Assembly (NCBI GenBank): GCA_005882415.1
Contig: VBAE01000198.1
Location: 1 to 8,995, forward strand
From: Alphaproteobacteria bacterium
GTDB lineage: Bacteria > Pseudomonadota > Alphaproteobacteria > Sphingomonadales > Sphingomonadaceae
Direction of reading: 5' to 3'
Length of the DNA stretch: 8,995 nucleotides
The notes below the pieces were generated by a model that was not told the DNA's origin, did not search any database, and worked only from the letters and a program-made list of their open reading frames with translations. Of the stretch, positions 1 through 6,826 are shown piece after piece. Every line of letters begins with the position of its first letter. Positions within the stretch are counted from its first letter, which is position 1. Both the position numbers and the translations under genes were made by a program.

Positions 1-180
1 CTGAACCCCCTGCCTCCCCGCGAGCGCAAGCTCGGGGGGAGGGGGACCACCGAAGGTGGTGGAGGGGTGACCTAGCTCCGAGTCCGCGGTTCCTGAGAGA
101 ACCACCTGATTTCAGCGCCTTGTCACCCCTCCACCAGCTTCGCTGGTCCCCCTCCCCATCGCTCCGCGATAGGGAGGCAG
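1..180. repeat. Composite intergenic inverted repeat (two mirrored double-hairpin units)
   Basis: No gene is visible here. Bases 36-71 and 122-157 are inverted copies of each other: 36 positions with only two mismatches, including 15 perfect bases at 57-71 / 122-136. Each copy folds on its own into two hairpins. On the left these are 13-42 (CCTCCCC/GGGGAGG with an inner CGAGC-GCAA-GCTCG) and 46-60 (ACCACC-GAA-GGTGGT). On the right they are 133-147 (ACCAGC-TTC-GCTGGT) and 151-177 (CCTCCC/GGGAGG with an inner ATCGC-TCC-GCGAT). The 50 bp between the copies include a small GGTTC/GAACC hairpin at 88-103. The right unit abuts the esterase stop codon at 181, so it would lie in the 3' end of that transcript and may stabilise or end it, although there is no T-tract. 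The style resembles dispersed REP-like repeats of alphaproteobacteria. Confidence 0.75.
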
Positions 181-834
181 TTAGCGGCCGAGAGCCTTTA
201 GGACCGTTGGCGTAATCCCGGTCACCATCCGCTTGATGCCCTGGAAGTTGGGGTGGACGCGGTCGGGGAGGACCAGCTTCGAATTGCCGACCACGCCCGA
301 CAGGAAGAACGGGTAGAAGGCCGCGCCGTACTGCCGCGCCAAATCCGGGAAGATCGAGTCGAACTCCCGCCGGTAAGCCGGCCCCAAATTCGGCGCCGCA
401 AGCATTCCGGCGAGGAGCACCTTGATCCCGCGTGCTTTGAACTCCTTCAGGATCGCGTCCATGTCGGCGCGGGTGCGGGCGGGGGGGATGCCGCGGAGCA
501 TGTCGTTGCCGCCGAGAGCGACGATGGCGAGGTCAGGCTTTTCGCGAAGGCCGTCCAGAGTCCATTTGAGCCGCGCCCGGGCCGCGCCTGCAGTGTCCCC
601 CGAGACGCCGGCATTGGTGACGAACACGCGGACGCCGTTCCGCCGAAGAGTCTCCTCGAGCTGGGGCGCGAAGCCCTGGCCCTGGGGGAGGCCGTAGCCC
701 GCGGTGAGGCTGTCGCCGAACGCCAGCACCTTGACGTCCTTCGCTTCCGCCGTGCCCGCGCCGATCATCGCCGCCACCGCGAGCGCCGCATGGACAAAGG
801 CCCGGCAGAGCCCATATGCCAGCCGTAACGACAT
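181..834 (-). CDS. tesA: Periplasmic SGNH-family arylesterase / lysophospholipase, TesA-like
   Basis: This 217-residue protein hydrolyses esters or thioesters; family members act on lysophospholipids, acyl-CoA and aryl esters in the periplasm. Residues 1-31 look like a signal peptide with a hydrophobic core (ALAVAAMIGAG) and an AEA-K cleavage site. All SGNH blocks are visible: GDSLTAGYG with nucleophile Ser42, the block II glycine in NAGVSGD (74-80), GGND with Asn110 (108-111), and the Asp191/His194 pair in DRVHPN. The length is close to E. coli TesA (about 208). The start at 834 is chosen because GGGGAGGG lies 7 nt upstream and the signal peptide begins directly; the frame stays open further upstream, but only across the divergent ATPase gene. 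The neighbouring ABC pair on the opposite strand repeats the E. coli tesA-ybbA-ybbP arrangement. The natural substrate cannot be told from sequence. Confidence 0.93.
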   Translation of the reverse strand: MSLRLAYGLCRAFVHAALAVAAMIGAGTAEAKDVKVLAFGDSLTAGYGLPQGQGFAPQLEETLRRNGVRVFVTNAGVSGDTAGAARARLKWTLDGLREKPDLAIVALGGNDMLRGIPPARTRADMDAILKEFKARGIKVLLAGMLAAPNLGPAYRREFDSIFPDLARQYGAAFYPFFLSGVVGNSKLVLPDRVHPNFQGIKRMVTGITPTVLKALGR

Positions 835-841
835 CGGATCA

Positions 842-849
842 CCCTCCCC
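842..849 (-). promoter_or_regulatory. Strong Shine-Dalgarno of tesA filling the divergent spacer
   Basis: Read on the minus strand this is GGGGAGGG, 7 nt before the tesA ATG. It decides the tesA start and takes up most of the 18-bp gap to ybbA. The plus strand of the gap is pyrimidine-rich and offers no Shine-Dalgarno for ybbA. Confidence 0.75.
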
Positions 850-852
850 TTC

Positions 853-1539
853 ATGACCAGCTCCTACGTTATCGACGCCGAGGCTGTCACTCTGTCGCTC
901 GGCTCCGGCACGGGCCGAGTCGACATCCTCCGCGGCATCGACCTTCAAGTCGCGAGCGGCCAAAGCGTTGCGTTGCTCGGGCCTTCGGGATCGGGAAAAT
1001 CCTCGCTGATGGCGGTGCTTAGCGGCATGGAGCGGGCGAGCGGCGGCCGGGTGCGGGTCGCCGGAGCCGACTTCGGCACGATGGGCGAAGACCAGCTCGC
1101 CAAAGCGCGGCAGGGGCGGATCGGCATCGTCCTCCAGGCTTTCCACCTGCTCCCGACGATGACCGCGCTCGAAAATGTCGCGGTGCCGCTGGAGCTCGCC
1201 GGACGGGCGGACGCGTTCGATGCCGCGCGGGCGGAGCTGGACGCGGTCGGGCTCGGCCATCGGCTGTCGCATTATCCGGCCCAGCTCTCCGGCGGCGAGC
1301 AGCAGCGTGTGGCGATCGCCCGGGCGACCGCGCCGCGGCCGGCCCTGCTCTTCGCGGACGAGCCGACCGGCAATCTCGACGCGGCCACCGGCAATGCGAT
1401 CCTCGACCTGCTGTTCGACCGCCAGCGCGAGACCGGAGCGACCTTGCTCGTCATCACCCACGATCCCGCGCTGGCCGCACGATGCGCCCGGGTGCTGGAG
1501 ATGCAGGACGGGCGGATCGTCCGGGACAGCTCGGCATGA
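853..1539 (+). CDS. ybbA: ABC transporter ATP-binding protein, YbbA-like (LolD/MacB-type)
   Basis: This 228-residue cytoplasmic ATPase should power the large permease encoded next; E. coli YbbA has about the same length. All nucleotide-binding motifs are present in order: Walker A GPSGSGKSS (43-51), Q-loop Gln95 in VLQAF, signature LSGGEQ (145-150), Walker B ALLFADEP (164-171) with Glu170, D-loop NLDAAT, and H-loop His203 in ITHD. The family (with LolD, MacB and FtsE) drives mechanotransmission-type transporters that handle lipids, lipoproteins or peptides rather than simple solute uptake. The ATG at 853 matches the family's N-terminus but has no Shine-Dalgarno, so translation may be leaderless or its transcript may start inside tesA. 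The stop overlaps the permease start as ATGA (1536-1539), which suggests translational coupling. The divergent tesA suggests a shared role in envelope lipid handling, an inference from synteny. Confidence 0.93.
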   Translation: MTSSYVIDAEAVTLSLGSGTGRVDILRGIDLQVASGQSVALLGPSGSGKSSLMAVLSGMERASGGRVRVAGADFGTMGEDQLAKARQGRIGIVLQAFHLLPTMTALENVAVPLELAGRADAFDAARAELDAVGLGHRLSHYPAQLSGGEQQRVAIARATAPRPALLFADEPTGNLDAATGNAILDLLFDRQRETGATLLVITHDPALAARCARVLEMQDGRIVRDSSA

Positions 1540-3937
1540 TGCTGCCGCTCCGGCTGGCGTTGCGGGACTTGCGAGGGGGGCTCGGCGGGCTTCGACTGCT
1601 GGCTTTGTGCCTGTTCCTCGGCGTTGCCGCGCTCGCCGGGGTCGGCTCGCTCTCCGCTTCGATCGTCAGCGCGTTGGCCGAGCGGGGGCAGGAGATACTC
1701 GGCGGGGACGTGCAGGTGAGCATGGCGCAGCGCGAGGCGGCGCCGGACGAACTCGCCGCGTTCAAAGCGATGGGTGCGGTCAGCCATGTCAGCCGGATGC
1801 GCGCGATGGCGGCACGGGTGGACGGCAGCGAGAGCATGCTGGTCGAGCTGAAGGGGGTAGACGAGGCCTATCCTTTCTACGGAAGGCTCCGCTTCTCGGC
1901 CGGCGCACGGCCGCGGGGGCGGGAGGCGGCGGTGGCACCGGAGCTTGCCGATCGGCTTCGGGTGCGGGTCGGCGATTCGATCCGGGTCGGCGAGGCGGAG
2001 CTCAAGGTCGCGGCGCTGATCGCCGAGGAGCCGGACCGGGTGGGGCAGGGGTTCACGCTCGGGCCGACTTTGGTGGTCGACCGGGCCGGGCTTGCTGCAA
2101 CGGGCCTCGTCCAGCCGGGCAGCCTCTACACCAGCGCCTATCGGATCAGGCTCCCCCAAGGCGCCTCGGCAGGGCAAGGGGCGGAGCGGCTGAAGGCGCG
2201 GTTCAAGGAGTCTGGCTTCCAGGTCCAGGACCGGAGCAACGGCGCTCCCGGCACAAAGCGGTTCATCGAGCGGCTGGGGCAGTTCCTGACCCTGCTCGGG
2301 CTTGCGGCGCTGATCATCGCCGGGATTGGGGTCGGCAACGGTGTCGCCTCCTGGCTCGATTCGAAACGCTCCTCGATCGCGACGCTGAAGCTGCTCGGCG
2401 CCGGGAGCCGGACGATCTTCCTCGCTTACCTTTCCGAGGTGGCGATGGTCGCGCTTGCCGCAGTAGTGGTGGGACTCGCTGCGGGCGCGGCGGTGCCGTC
2501 GCTGGTCACGGCCATCGCGGGCGATGCGCTTCCGGTGCCGCCGCGGCTCTCGCTCTATCCGGGGCCGCTGGCGGTGGGAGCGGCATACGGGCTCCTCATC
2601 GCCTTCGTCTTTGCGCTTTTGCCACTCGCCCGGGCGCGGCGGATGCCGGCGGCGGCTCTGTTCCGCGCGGGGGTGGAGAGCTCGGCCCGCGCCGGCTGGT
2701 GGGCGCTCGCCGCGGCGCTGCTGGCTGCGGTTGCCACTGCTGGACTTGCGGTGGCGACGGCGAGCGAGCCGGCCTTCGCCGCTGGGTTCATCGCGGCTGC
2801 GCTCGGCCTGCTCCTCATCCTCACTGTGTTGGGCTGGCTGATCCGCTGGACCGCGTCCAAGCTGCCGCGGCCACGCAGCCCGCTCTTCCGGCTCGCGCTC
2901 GGCAATCTCCACAGGCCGGGGGCGCAGACCGGGCGGCTGGTGGTGGCGCTCGGGCTCGGGCTGACGCTGTTCACCACGCTGGCGGTGATCGAGGGGAATC
3001 TCTCCGGGCAGATCCGGAACACCATTCCCGCTAAAGCGCCGAGCTTCTTCATGCTCGACATTCCTTCGACCGAAGTGCCGCGCTTCCGGGGCCTCGTGGG
3101 CCGCGCGGCCCCCGGAGCGGAGCTGGTGACGATCCCGTCGCTCCGAGGCTCGGTGGTGGCGCTCAAGGGCCAAAGGGTCGCCGACATGGCCGAGATCCCG
3201 CCGGAAGCCTGGTTCCTGCGCGGCGACCGCGGCCTCACTTATGCCGCCGACCTTCCCGAGGGCAGCCGCATCGTCGAGGGCAAATGGTGGTCGCGCAATT
3301 ATGCCGGGCCGCCTCTGGTCTCGATCGATGTCGAGGCGGCGCGGGCGGTCGGGCTCAAGGTGGGGGACGCGATCACCATCTCCGTCTTGGGCCGGGAGAT
3401 CGAGGCCCGCCGCACAGCTTCATGGCGACGGTGGCGATGCCCGAGGCGCAGGAGCGGCCCTTCGCCCGCGCGGTGTCGGGCGCCTTCCCGGAAGTGTCGA
3501 TGATCCGGGTCAAGGAGGTGGTGCAGACGGTGTCCAACATGCTCGGCCAGCTTGCGGTGGCCGTGCGCGCGGCGGCGTCGGTGGCGATCCTGGCCGGGAT
3601 CGCGGTGCTGGTCGGGGCGCTTGCGGCGAGCCGGCGGGCGCGGGTCTATGACAGCGTGATCCTGAAGATGCTCGGCGCGACTCGGGGGCGGATCCTCCTC
3701 GCCCAGGCGCTCGAGTTCACGCTGCTCGCGCTGGTGGTGAGCGCGATCGCCTTCGAGCTGGGCGTCGGCGCGGGCTGGTATCTCAGCGTCAAGGTGCTGG
3801 AGCTGGACTGGGCGCCGGACTGGGTGTCGGTGGGCCTCACGCTGGTGCTGGGCGCGCTGGTGACCCTCGTTCTTGGCCTGCTGGGTTCCTTACCGGCGTT
3901 GGCAGCCCGCCCGGCGCGGGCGCTCCGCTCGCTCTAG
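1536..3937 (+). pseudogene. ybbP: ABC transporter permease, YbbP-like (FtsX family), interrupted by a frame-breaking internal deletion
   Basis: This is the membrane partner of the upstream ATPase. The first reading frame gives about 625 good residues (1536-3410): a transmembrane helix near 20-40, a MacB-like periplasmic domain (about 41-245), an FtsX-type membrane domain with helices near 249-269, 298-320 and 345-365, two more helices at 388-408 and 413-436, then another helix near 467-486 and the start of a second periplasmic domain. After GREIEAR the frame turns to arginine-rich nonsense and stops at 3503. The true protein resumes in another frame at about 3407 with PPHSFMATVAM and continues through the last three helices to the TAG at 3935-3937. 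From memory of the family, roughly 28 residues that normally join these parts are absent, so a simple one-base error cannot explain the break. The total would be about 830 residues if restored. The start is the first of two ATGs at 1536; an in-frame ATG at 1482 lies inside ybbA. It is a true pseudogene or an assembly fault. Confidence 0.85.
3402..3415 (+). other. Deletion/frameshift junction in the ybbP-like gene
   Basis: Upstream codons GAG GCC CGC (E-A-R, 3402-3410) and downstream codons CCG CCG CAC (P-P-H, 3407-3415) overlap in different frames. Restoring the frame requires a missing length of 3n+1 bases; about 85 would fit the missing conserved linker. GC-rich GCC/CGC triplets on both sides make the exact breakpoint ambiguous. 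Confidence 0.7.
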
Positions 3938-4182
3938 GAGAGGTCTGAGACCGCTAGCAGGACGATCGCCGCGACTGCGAGGATCGACCAGCGCACGCCG
4001 CGCTCAAGGGCGAAATTGCCGGTCTTGGACAGGACCACCGCGCTGGTCGGCATGACCAGCAGGAACAGGCCGACCGAGAGCAGCAGGCCCGCAACCAAGC
4101 CGAGCAGCGCCCAGCCCGCGACTGCGAGCGCGGCCCAGACGATGCAGAAACCGAGCGCTTCGAGGTGGAGGCGGTGCTTCAA
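3934..4182 (-). CDS. Small hydrophobic membrane protein, unknown function
   Basis: I do not recognise this 82-residue protein. It has a short basic start (MKHRLHLEALGF when TTG is read as Met), two closely spaced hydrophobic segments around residues 11-46 (AALAVAGWALLGLVAG, then LLLSVGLFLLVM), a polar stretch (SKTGNFALERGVRW) and a final helix (SILAVAAIVLLAV), so it is probably a two- or three-helix inner-membrane protein. The best start is TTG at 4182, overlapping the upstream mutase stop as TTGA; no good Shine-Dalgarno is seen, so reinitiation after the mutase is likely. It closes the mipZ operon. Its TAG (3934-3936) shares bases with the TAG of the convergent permease (3935-3937). The hydrophobicity pattern and clean stop support a real gene, although the weak start leaves some doubt. 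Confidence 0.6.
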   Translation of the reverse strand: MKHRLHLEALGFCIVWAALAVAGWALLGLVAGLLLSVGLFLLVMPTSAVVLSKTGNFALERGVRWSILAVAAIVLLAVSDLS

Positions 4183-5487
4183 TGGGCCGCCTGCTCGCCG
4201 CGCTCCAGCCCGGAGAGAGCGAGCTGGGCGTCGATCTGGGCGACGAGGCGGTCGAGGCCGGCCTGGTCCTTGGCTTCGGCACGGGCGACGAGCACGTCCT
4301 GGGTGTTCGACGCGCGTAAGAGCCACCAGCCGTCTTCGGTCGAAACGCGGGCGCCGTCGGTGCGGTCGACCTTGGCGCCGTCCGCTTCGAGGCGGGCGAG
4401 CACTTCCTCGACCGCGGCGAACTTGCGGCTCTCGTCGACCTGGAAGCGCATCTCGGGGGTGTTGACCATCGCCGGCATAGCCGAGCGAAGCGCGGTCAGA
4501 GAGCCGCCGAGTTGGCTCACCGCGCGGATCAGGCGGATGGCGGCGTAGATGCCGTCGTCGAAGCCGTACCATTCGTGCTTGAAGAAGATGTGGCCGCTCA
4601 TCTCGCCGGCGAGCGGCGCGCCCGTCTCCTTCATCTTCGATTTGATCAGGCTGTGGCCGGTCTTCCACATTAGCGGCTTGCCGCCGAGCTCGGCGACCCG
4701 GTCGAACAGCGCCTGGCTCGCCTTGACGTCGGCGATGATGGTCGCGCCGGGGACGGCCTCGAGCACCGGCTGGGCGAGGATGGAGAGGATCTGGTCGCCC
4801 CACACCACCCGGCCGTCGCCGTCGACCGCACCGATCCGGTCCGCATCGCCATCGAAGGCAATTCCGAAGTGGAGGCCTTTCTCGCGGACCAGGCGCTTCA
4901 GATCCTCGAGGTTCGTTTCGACGGTAGGGTCGGGATGGTGGTTGGGGAAGCGGCCGTCGACGTCGGTGTACAGAGTGTGATGCTCGCCGGGGAGGCGCTT
5001 GACCAGCCGCTCGATCACCGGGCCGCCCGAGCCGTTGCCGGCGTCCCAGCCGATCCGGAAAGGCGCGCCGTCGAAGCCCTGGAGGAGCCGGTCGACATAG
5101 CGCCTGGATCTGCTCGCCGAAGAAGGCGCCGTGGTTCAGCACCATCTTGAAGCCATTATAGCTGGCCGGATTGTGGCTGCCGGTGATCATGATGCCGCCG
5201 TCGACGCCAAGCTCGGCCTCGGCATAATAAAGCATCGGCGTGGGCCCGAGGCCGATCCGGACCACGTCCACGCCCGCTTCGGTGAGGCCGCGGACCAGCT
5301 CCGCCTCGAAGCCGGGCGAGCTCTCGCGCCCGTCCTTGCCGACCGCTATCCGGCTCCCGCCGGCGCGGCGCAGCACCGTTCCGAAGCTTCGGCCGACGGC
5401 ATAAGCGTCGGCCTGCCCCAAAGTCTCCCCGACGACGCCGCGGATGTCATATTCGCGCAGGGATGTCGGGTGCAGACGATGGCTCAT
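4179..5487 (-). pseudogene. pgmG: Phosphomannomutase/phosphoglucomutase, PgmG-like, interrupted by a frame-breaking internal deletion
   Basis: The enzyme interconverts hexose 6- and 1-phosphates (mannose and glucose), feeding GDP-mannose and UDP-glucose synthesis for capsule, LPS or exopolysaccharide. The first 129 residues are intact: REYDIRG at the N-terminus and the catalytic phosphoserine loop TGSHNP with Ser104, up to GEQIQA (5101). The rest lies in another frame from 5099 (YVDRLLQGF): metal loop DGDADRIG, sugar-specificity loop GEMSGH, and C-terminal phosphate-binding RASNTQD. About 26 family residues between GEQIQA and YVDRL are missing. The pieces give 435 residues; adding 80 bp would restore about 462, the length I recall for sphingomonad PgmG. 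The start at 5487 has GGAG six bases upstream and is preferred over the ATG at 5499. The gene sits 31 bp after the J-domain gene and overlaps the next gene. All active-site loops are intact, so an assembly error is as likely as decay. Confidence 0.85.
5097..5106 (-). other. Deletion/frameshift junction in the pgmG-like gene
   Basis: On the minus strand CAG GCG (Q-A, 5106-5101) is followed by one extra base and then TAT GTC GAC (Y-V-D from 5099) in a new frame. A missing length of 3n+2 bases is required; 80 would restore the usual protein length. No slippery heptamer is present. Confidence 0.7.
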
Positions 5488-5493
5488 TCGTAA

Positions 5494-5497
5494 CTCC
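5494..5497 (-). promoter_or_regulatory. Shine-Dalgarno deciding the pgmG start
   Basis: GGAG on the minus strand lies six bases before the ATG at 5487. The alternative ATG at 5499 has no such site and would add only four residues (MELR). Confidence 0.6.
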
Positions 5498-5518
5498 ATG
5501 TTCGGTGGTGCCCCGGCC

Positions 5519-5935
5519 TCAAGACGCGCGAGGCGTCCTCCGGTTCATTTCGGCGACCAGGGTGTCTCGGGCCGCGTTGACGCGGTGGGCGAGCTCGTCC
5601 GATCCGCCCGCATCGGGATGGACCTTGGCGATCAGCCGGCGGTGGGCGTCGCGGATCTCGGCGAGGGTTGCGTCGGCGGGGACTCCGAGCAGGCGGCGCG
5701 CTTCCTCGGCAGGGATCGTGGGCGCGGGCGGCGTACGCTGGCGCCGCCACGCCGCCCAGAGCAGGGCGCCTGCCATCAGGGCAGCGCCGAGCAGCATCAT
5801 CTTCGGCAGAAGCCAGAGGCCCAGGAGGAAGATGCAGGCCGCCTCCAGATCCTCATAGCTGTATTTCTTCAGCCGCCCGGTCGCCCATCCCCACAGGATC
5901 GCGCCGGCGGCGAGGAGGAAGAGGGCTGCGGGCAC
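5519..5935 (-). CDS. Membrane-anchored J-domain (DnaJ-like) protein
   Basis: This 138-residue protein has two hydrophobic N-terminal segments (about 3-17 and 33-63) followed by a C-terminal J domain (about 76-130). The J domain carries the invariant HPD at 106-108 in KVHPDAGG, preceded by the helix AEIRDAHRRLI. J domains stimulate the ATPase of DnaK-type Hsp70. A membrane-tethered J domain at the C-terminus resembles the layout of mitochondrial Tim14/Pam18 and of many alphaproteobacterial proteins, so it probably recruits DnaK to the inner membrane; clients are unknown. The start is GTG at 5935, four bases after the mipZ stop, with only a poorly spaced GAGG upstream, so translation is probably coupled to mipZ. 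No alternative ATG precedes the first membrane segment. The stop at 5519 lies 31 bp before the mutase start. Confidence 0.87.
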   Translation of the reverse strand: MPAALFLLAAGAILWGWATGRLKKYSYEDLEAACIFLLGLWLLPKMMLLGAALMAGALLWAAWRRQRTPPAPTIPAEEARRLLGVPADATLAEIRDAHRRLIAKVHPDAGGSDELAHRVNAARDTLVAEMNRRTPRAS

Positions 5936-5939
5936 GGCC

Positions 5940-6743
5940 TCAGCCGACCGCGGCCGCCTGCGGGGCGGCGCTTGCGCCCGGCTCCGGAAGCTGGAGCGCG
6001 GCGATCATCTCGCGCAGCTCCTGACGGGCGGCGATATGGGCGATTCCGACCTCGCCGATCTGCTGCAGGTCGAGCAGGGTGAGTCCCTTGGGGAAGAGCT
6101 CGCGGTAGATGACCCGCTCGCCGAGGCCCGGGATGACGCGGAAGCCGACGCGACGGGAAAGCTCGCCAAGCGCCTCGCCGACCCGGCGCATGTTACGCGC
6201 CTCGATATGCTGCATGCGGTTCCGGAGCACGACCCAGTCGACGCTCGCGCCATGGGTCTTGGCGCGCTCGGTGCGGCTGTTCCAGACCAATTCGGCATAG
6301 AAGCTCGGGCGGCGGACCTTGAAGGTCTCGGCGTCGACCTGGCCGATCAGATCCAGATCGACGAAACTGTCGTTGATCGGGGTGACGAGCGTGTCGGCGC
6401 GGACCATTGCCTCGCGCGCATAAGCGTCGTCGCGGCCGGGCGTGTCGACGACCACCACGTCGGCGCCGTCGGACAGCCGCTCGATCTGCGGGGCCAATGC
6501 CTCCTTGTCCGGGTCGAAAGTCTCATGGACCGGCATCGGCAGGGCGATGCCCAGCCGCTTGATCGTCGCCGAGCGGTTGTCGAGATAGCGCCCGAGCGTG
6601 CGCTGGCGGGTGTCGAGGTCGATCGCGGCGACTTTCCGGCCGCCCGCCGCGAGCGCGACGGCGACATGGACGGCGGTGGTCGACTTGCCGGTGCCGCCCT
6701 TTTCGTTGGCGAAGACGATGAAATGCGGCGCTCCAGCAGCCAT
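5940..6743 (-). CDS. mipZ: Division-plane positioning ATPase MipZ (ParA/MinD superfamily)
   Basis: In Caulobacter, MipZ forms a bipolar gradient from ParB at the origin regions and inhibits FtsZ assembly, so that the division ring forms at mid-cell. This 267-residue protein carries the deviant Walker A KGGTGKST (15-22, signature Lys15, catalytic Lys20), the IDLDTRQRTLGRYLDNR region (from 41), and Walker B VVVVDTPGRDD with Asp100. It also has the MipZ-typical stretches ADTLVTPINDSFVDLD and LVWNSRTER, which distinguish it from ParA and MinD. Length agrees with Caulobacter MipZ (about 277). The start at 6743 puts the ATPase core directly at the N-terminus, although the Shine-Dalgarno is weak (a purine run about 15 bases upstream). 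The tail GASAAPQAAAVG is low-complexity. It is the first gene of a minus-strand operon and diverges from panC across 83 bp. Confidence 0.93.
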   Translation of the reverse strand: MAAGAPHFIVFANEKGGTGKSTTAVHVAVALAAGGRKVAAIDLDTRQRTLGRYLDNRSATIKRLGIALPMPVHETFDPDKEALAPQIERLSDGADVVVVDTPGRDDAYAREAMVRADTLVTPINDSFVDLDLIGQVDAETFKVRRPSFYAELVWNSRTERAKTHGASVDWVVLRNRMQHIEARNMRRVGEALGELSRRVGFRVIPGLGERVIYRELFPKGLTLLDLQQIGEVGIAHIAARQELREMIAALQLPEPGASAAPQAAAVG

Positions 6744-6826
6744 GACGTGTCCGTGGTCCCTCTTGATCTTGCCCGTGCCCGGCCCCTAGGGCCCTCGCTC
6801 GAAGCTCTATCGGAGGCCATCTGGCG
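6744..6826. promoter_or_regulatory. Divergent mipZ/panC intergenic region
   Basis: These 83 bp must contain or adjoin the start signals for both genes. I see the panC Shine-Dalgarno GGAGG at 6812-6816 and a CCCTAGGG palindrome at 6785-6792. The closest sigma-70-like match for panC is TTGATC at 6763-6768 with CTAGGG 17 bases later, which is too poor to call a promoter. Confidence 0.4.

Noticed and set aside
1..180. CRISPR array or tRNA/rRNA in the gene-free left end
   Set aside because: There are only two inverted, not direct, repeat units with no regular spacers, and no tRNA cloverleaf or rRNA sequence is visible.
835..1461. N-terminal extension of the esterase to 426 residues on the minus strand
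   Set aside because: The extra part is antisense to the clear ABC ATPase, is arginine-rich and lacks any domain; the signal peptide and strong Shine-Dalgarno place the start at 834.
1175..3173. Long open frames of over 600 codons overlapping ybbA and ybbP on both strands
   Set aside because: Low-complexity Arg/Gly/Ala-rich translations are typical of shadow frames in GC-rich genes; the real frames carry all motifs and membrane segments.
3400..3420. Programmed ribosomal frameshifting in ybbP
   Set aside because: No slippery heptamer is present and about 28 conserved residues are missing, which recoding could not restore.
5095..5110. Programmed frameshifting in pgmG
   Set aside because: The same reasons apply: no slippery site and a missing block of about 26 residues in a housekeeping enzyme.
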